This document shows positions 6,085-7,753 of a stretch of 7,753 nucleotides of DNA, in pieces. Position 1 is the stretch's first letter, and the number at the start of each line of letters is the position of its first letter. Location of the stretch: the NCBI GenBank assembly GCA_946619805.1, contig CAMOMM010000037.1:1-7753 (forward strand). The letters are read 5' to 3'. A model generated the notes under the pieces. That model was not told where the DNA came from, did no database searches, and saw only the letters and a program-made list of their open reading frames with translations. The DNA comes from an uncultured Bacillota bacterium. Lineage in GTDB: Bacteria > Bacillota_I > Bacilli_A > Erysipelotrichales > Erysipelotrichaceae. Made by a program: the position numbers and the translations under genes.

Positions 6085-6945
6085 TTATTCAAACTTTCCG
6101 CGTTTTTCCTTAAAGAAATAATAATATGTTCTGACATTCTCCAGATCCTGCCACCTGGAAATCTCACCGCCTTTATCCAGATCATAGATCCTGGCATCTT
6201 CCAGTGCCAGCAAAAATGGTGAATGCGTTGAAATGATGAACTGACAGCCATAGAAACGTGCTGATTCTTCAATGAACTGCTTAAGCCTTATCTGACTTTC
6301 CGGTGACAGTGAGTTTTCCGGTTCATCCAGCAGATACAGACTGTATTCTCTGATTTCATTCTGCCAGAATTCCAGTGCCGATTCACCGTTTGAATGCTGA
6401 ACCATGTTATTGTTGGCCAGACGGGAACGGATGTATTTCGACTGTGTCATGCGGCGGGAATCAACACGCTTTACCAGTTCTTCGTAGCTGCCTTCCACTC
6501 TGCTGTCAAACTGCAGTCCTTCCCTGTTTTCCCTTGCTCTCAGATATTCATTGCCAATGGTTTCCTTACGGCGGTTGACCTCGGAGTTTATGGCTCTTAC
6601 ATCCAGCAGATAATCAAAGATGTCATCGCTGGAGAGACTCTTTATTTCCTGAAGTTCATCCTGGTTTATCAAGGTACAGCTGCAGCCGTCCACAAACTTT
6701 TCAAACAGATCACTCTGCTTGTTGATGTTACGGCGGCTGGCCTGCAGTTTCATGGCAATCATGTTCAGCAAGGTCGTCTTGCCGACCCCGTTGCTGCCAT
6801 AGAAAATGGTTATCGGTTCAAATTCCAGATAGGAAAGACCCATCTGGGAAAAAATGCCCAATGGATAATGACTGGTATAGATGTTTCTCATGTTGCGGAT
6901 GATCTCTCCTTCACCGCCCAGAATGAATTCCTTCAGATAAATCAT
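6085..6945 (-). CDS. Stand-alone ABC/SMC-like ATPase (AAA family, COG3910 type)
   Basis: This 286-aa cytosolic protein carries all parts of an ABC-type ATPase head: Walker A GSNGVGKT (50-57), signature-like SNGES (185-189), Walker B YLLDEPE (204-210, catalytic Glu E208), D-loop region NSLSPES and switch His in ISTHSPF (H241). There is no transmembrane segment and no permease partner, so it is not a transporter subunit. The central insertion (about 65-180) is charged and partly helical, but shorter than an SMC coiled coil. The HSNGES/YLLDEPE layout matches the predicted ATPases of COG3910, whose role is not well established. There is no TOPRIM or other nuclease domain, so it is not an OLD nuclease. 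The ATG at 6945 follows AGAGGA (6955-6960) by nine bases. Promoter upstream; the CWB2 protein gene is 30 bp downstream. Confidence 0.9.
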   Translation of the reverse strand: MIYLKEFILGGEGEIIRNMRNIYTSHYPLGIFSQMGLSYLEFEPITIFYGSNGVGKTTLLNMIAMKLQASRRNINKQSDLFEKFVDGCSCTLINQDELQEIKSLSSDDIFDYLLDVRAINSEVNRRKETIGNEYLRARENREGLQFDSRVEGSYEELVKRVDSRRMTQSKYIRSRLANNNMVQHSNGESALEFWQNEIREYSLYLLDEPENSLSPESQIRLKQFIEESARFYGCQFIISTHSPFLLALEDARIYDLDKGGEISRWQDLENVRTYYYFFKEKRGKFE

Positions 6946-6970
6946 TATTATAAGTCCTCTTTATGACATC

Positions 6971-6979
6971 ATTATAACA
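6971..6979 (-). promoter_or_regulatory. Extended -10 promoter for the ATPase/CWB2 genes
   Basis: The minus strand reads TGTTATAAT, with TATAAT at 6971-6976, the same 9-mer used at 3950 and 3971. Predicted start near 6964; the leader is about 19 bases and holds AGAGGA. The -35 position (6994-6999, TGTCTG) is poor and lies inside the terminator palindrome of the upstream gene. Confidence 0.65.
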
Positions 6980-6980
6980 A

Positions 6981-7009
6981 ATGAAAGGCGGTACAGACAT
7001 CTGTACCGC
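6981..7009 (-). terminator. Intrinsic terminator of the adhesin gene, overlapping the next promoter
   Basis: A 9-bp perfect stem (GCGGTACAG, 6988-6996, with 7001-7009) and a 4-base loop start within the TAG stop of the adhesin gene. Minus-strand transcription then enters CTTTCATTTGTT, a moderately U-rich tail. The stem occupies the -35 region of the ATPase promoter, so the same palindrome could also act as an operator. Termination is the simpler reading. Confidence 0.7.
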
Positions 7010-7753
7010 TATTTCTTTCTTTTACGTCTGTGAAAACTGCCGTAAGTCAGTATCACACTACTGCCGCATAACGACAGTCCCAGCAGTCCCACATACATCG
7101 CCAGTCTGTTCTCATCACCTGTTTCGGGAACTGTTTCAATGAAAACCGTCTGTCTTTCGTTCTCCCAGTTATTATGAGTGACAATTATGCTTTCTGACCC
7201 GTTCAGTCTTCCTTCTTCAAAGAAGACAACCTTACGGTCTTCAATAAGTTCAGCTGAAACCCTGATTTCAATTTCCGTTTCTTCTTCACTGCCAAAGACC
7301 TTGACCGTACTGGCAACAGTGTTTCCGTTTTCATCGGTAAGCGGTCTGCCGCTTTCATAGTCCATGACTGTTGCGGTGATTTCCACTTCATCATTCTGAT
7401 TAAAACCCTGCAGCTGTACTGAATCCTTAAGAATGTAGCCATCTTCATCTTTTTCAGAATGTGATGCCTGAGTTATCAGATCAGGAACTGACAGTGTCTG
7501 ATCAAGATCATCCGGGTCGCAATGGCTGGCAATCAGTACACCGTCCAGCCATACTTCCTCATAGACCGTGATCCTGGTCCCCTTTAACATTCCGCAGTCT
7601 ACATCCATCAGTATTTCGGTACTTCCGTCAGATGATTCAGGAATGAATCTGTTTTTTACCTTATACGGATTTCCGTCAGCATCCATTACCGGTTCCCCGG
7701 TATTGTGATAATGCAGAGACGTTACCATTTCATATTCCCTGCCGGAAAGAAGA
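7009..7753 (-). CDS. Sortase-anchored VaFE/T-Q ester-bond-type surface adhesin, C-terminal part only
   Basis: The reading frame stays open to the window edge, so the Met at 7728 is internal and the true start lies outside. Numbering from that Met: one almost complete immunoglobulin-like repeat (up to about 81), a second repeat (about 82-197), a sortase motif VPETG (200-204), a hydrophobic segment (209-230) and a basic tail RRKRKK. This is the standard C-terminus for covalent wall anchoring. Both repeats show the VaFE pattern (TVYEEVWLDG, VVFFEEGRLNG) and end in Q-T. The family includes domains with autocatalytic Thr-Gln ester cross-links; here T86 and Q193 would pair in the second repeat. Helper residues H69/D74/Q77 are seen in repeat one and H185/N190/Q193 in repeat two, so the Asp is replaced by Asn in the last domain. 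It probably serves as an adhesin or pilin-like stalk. A terminator begins at the stop codon. Confidence 0.88.
   Translation of the reverse strand, partial: LLSGREYEMVTSLHYHNTGEPVMDADGNPYKVKNRFIPESSDGSTEILMDVDCGMLKGTRITVYEEVWLDGVLIASHCDPDDLDQTLSVPDLITQASHSEKDEDGYILKDSVQLQGFNQNDEVEITATVMDYESGRPLTDENGNTVASTVKVFGSEEETEIEIRVSAELIEDRKVVFFEEGRLNGSESIIVTHNNWENERQTVFIETVPETGDENRLAMYVGLLGLSLCGSSVILTYGSFHRRKRKK

Noticed and set aside
5755..6222. 155-codon plus-strand frame across the ATPase/CWB2 junction
   Set aside because: It covers the ends of two well-supported minus-strand genes and their functional ribosome binding site; the composition is not protein-like.
6394..6966. 190-codon plus-strand open frame antisense to the ATPase
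   Set aside because: It mirrors the conserved ATPase coding sequence and has no recognisable domain or initiation signal.
7726..7728. ATG at 7728 as the start of the adhesin gene
   Set aside because: The frame remains open to 7753, with upstream codons LLSGREYE continuing a typical VaFE strand. No ribosome binding site or signal peptide is present, so the gene is truncated by the window.
1..7753. CRISPR arrays, IS elements, prophage genes, riboswitches, replication origins
   Set aside because: I saw no regularly spaced direct repeats, transposase or phage proteins, or long structured leaders. Intergenic gaps are at most about 130 bases and are accounted for.

Overview
This window looks like chromosomal DNA from a Gram-positive Bacillota (Firmicutes) bacterium of moderate GC. 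The signs are strong GGAGG-type ribosome binding sites, a diacylglyceryl-type lipoprotein signal, a CWB2 cell-wall-binding protein, and a sortase-anchored VaFE / Thr-Gln ester-bond-type adhesin. The combination would fit Erysipelotrichia or Clostridia-like gut or oral bacteria, but I cannot assign a genus. I see no phage, IS element, CRISPR array or plasmid backbone.

Layout. (1) 1-54: 5' part of tRNA-Val(UAC) on the minus strand, cut by the window edge, with its promoter at 73-102. (2) 181-922, plus strand: two small polytopic membrane proteins of unknown function in a tight pair, behind an extended -10 promoter that lies inside a perfect 8-bp inverted repeat. The second gene overlaps the stop codon of the facing gene by 4 bp. 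(3) 919-3943, minus strand: a two-gene unit with an 8-bp overlap, encoding a thioredoxin-fold lipoprotein (CPWC) followed by a 782-aa U32/DUF3656 protein of the RlhA type (candidate 23S rRNA cytidine hydroxylase). (4) 3950-4102: back-to-back promoters driving that unit leftwards and tRNA-Gly(CCC) rightwards. The tRNA is followed by a strong hairpin terminator that also sits just past the stop of the next minus-strand gene. (5) 4102-6945, minus strand: an orphan ABC/SMC-like ATPase (COG3910 type) and, 30 bp downstream, a secreted 650-aa protein with an unusual duplicated N-terminal domain, one Listeria-Bacteroides (Flg_new) repeat and three CWB2 repeats. (6) 6971-7753, minus strand: a promoter fused to a terminator palindrome, then the 3' end of a sortase-anchored adhesin gene that continues beyond the window.

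The right half is therefore a cell-surface block (CWB2 protein, LPXTG-like adhesin) with a cytosolic ATPase between. The middle is housekeeping (RNA modification, tRNA, redox lipoprotein). No gene outside 55-180, 3944-4101 and 6946-7008 is missing; those gaps hold only the promoters, tRNA and terminators listed. The most noteworthy observations are the compact regulatory junctions (a probable leaderless lipoprotein mRNA from mirrored promoters, and a terminator overlapping a promoter), the Asp-to-Asn change in the putative ester-bond triad of the last adhesin domain, and the duplicated domain in the CWB2 protein. I did not find convincing evidence of an entirely new multi-gene system.
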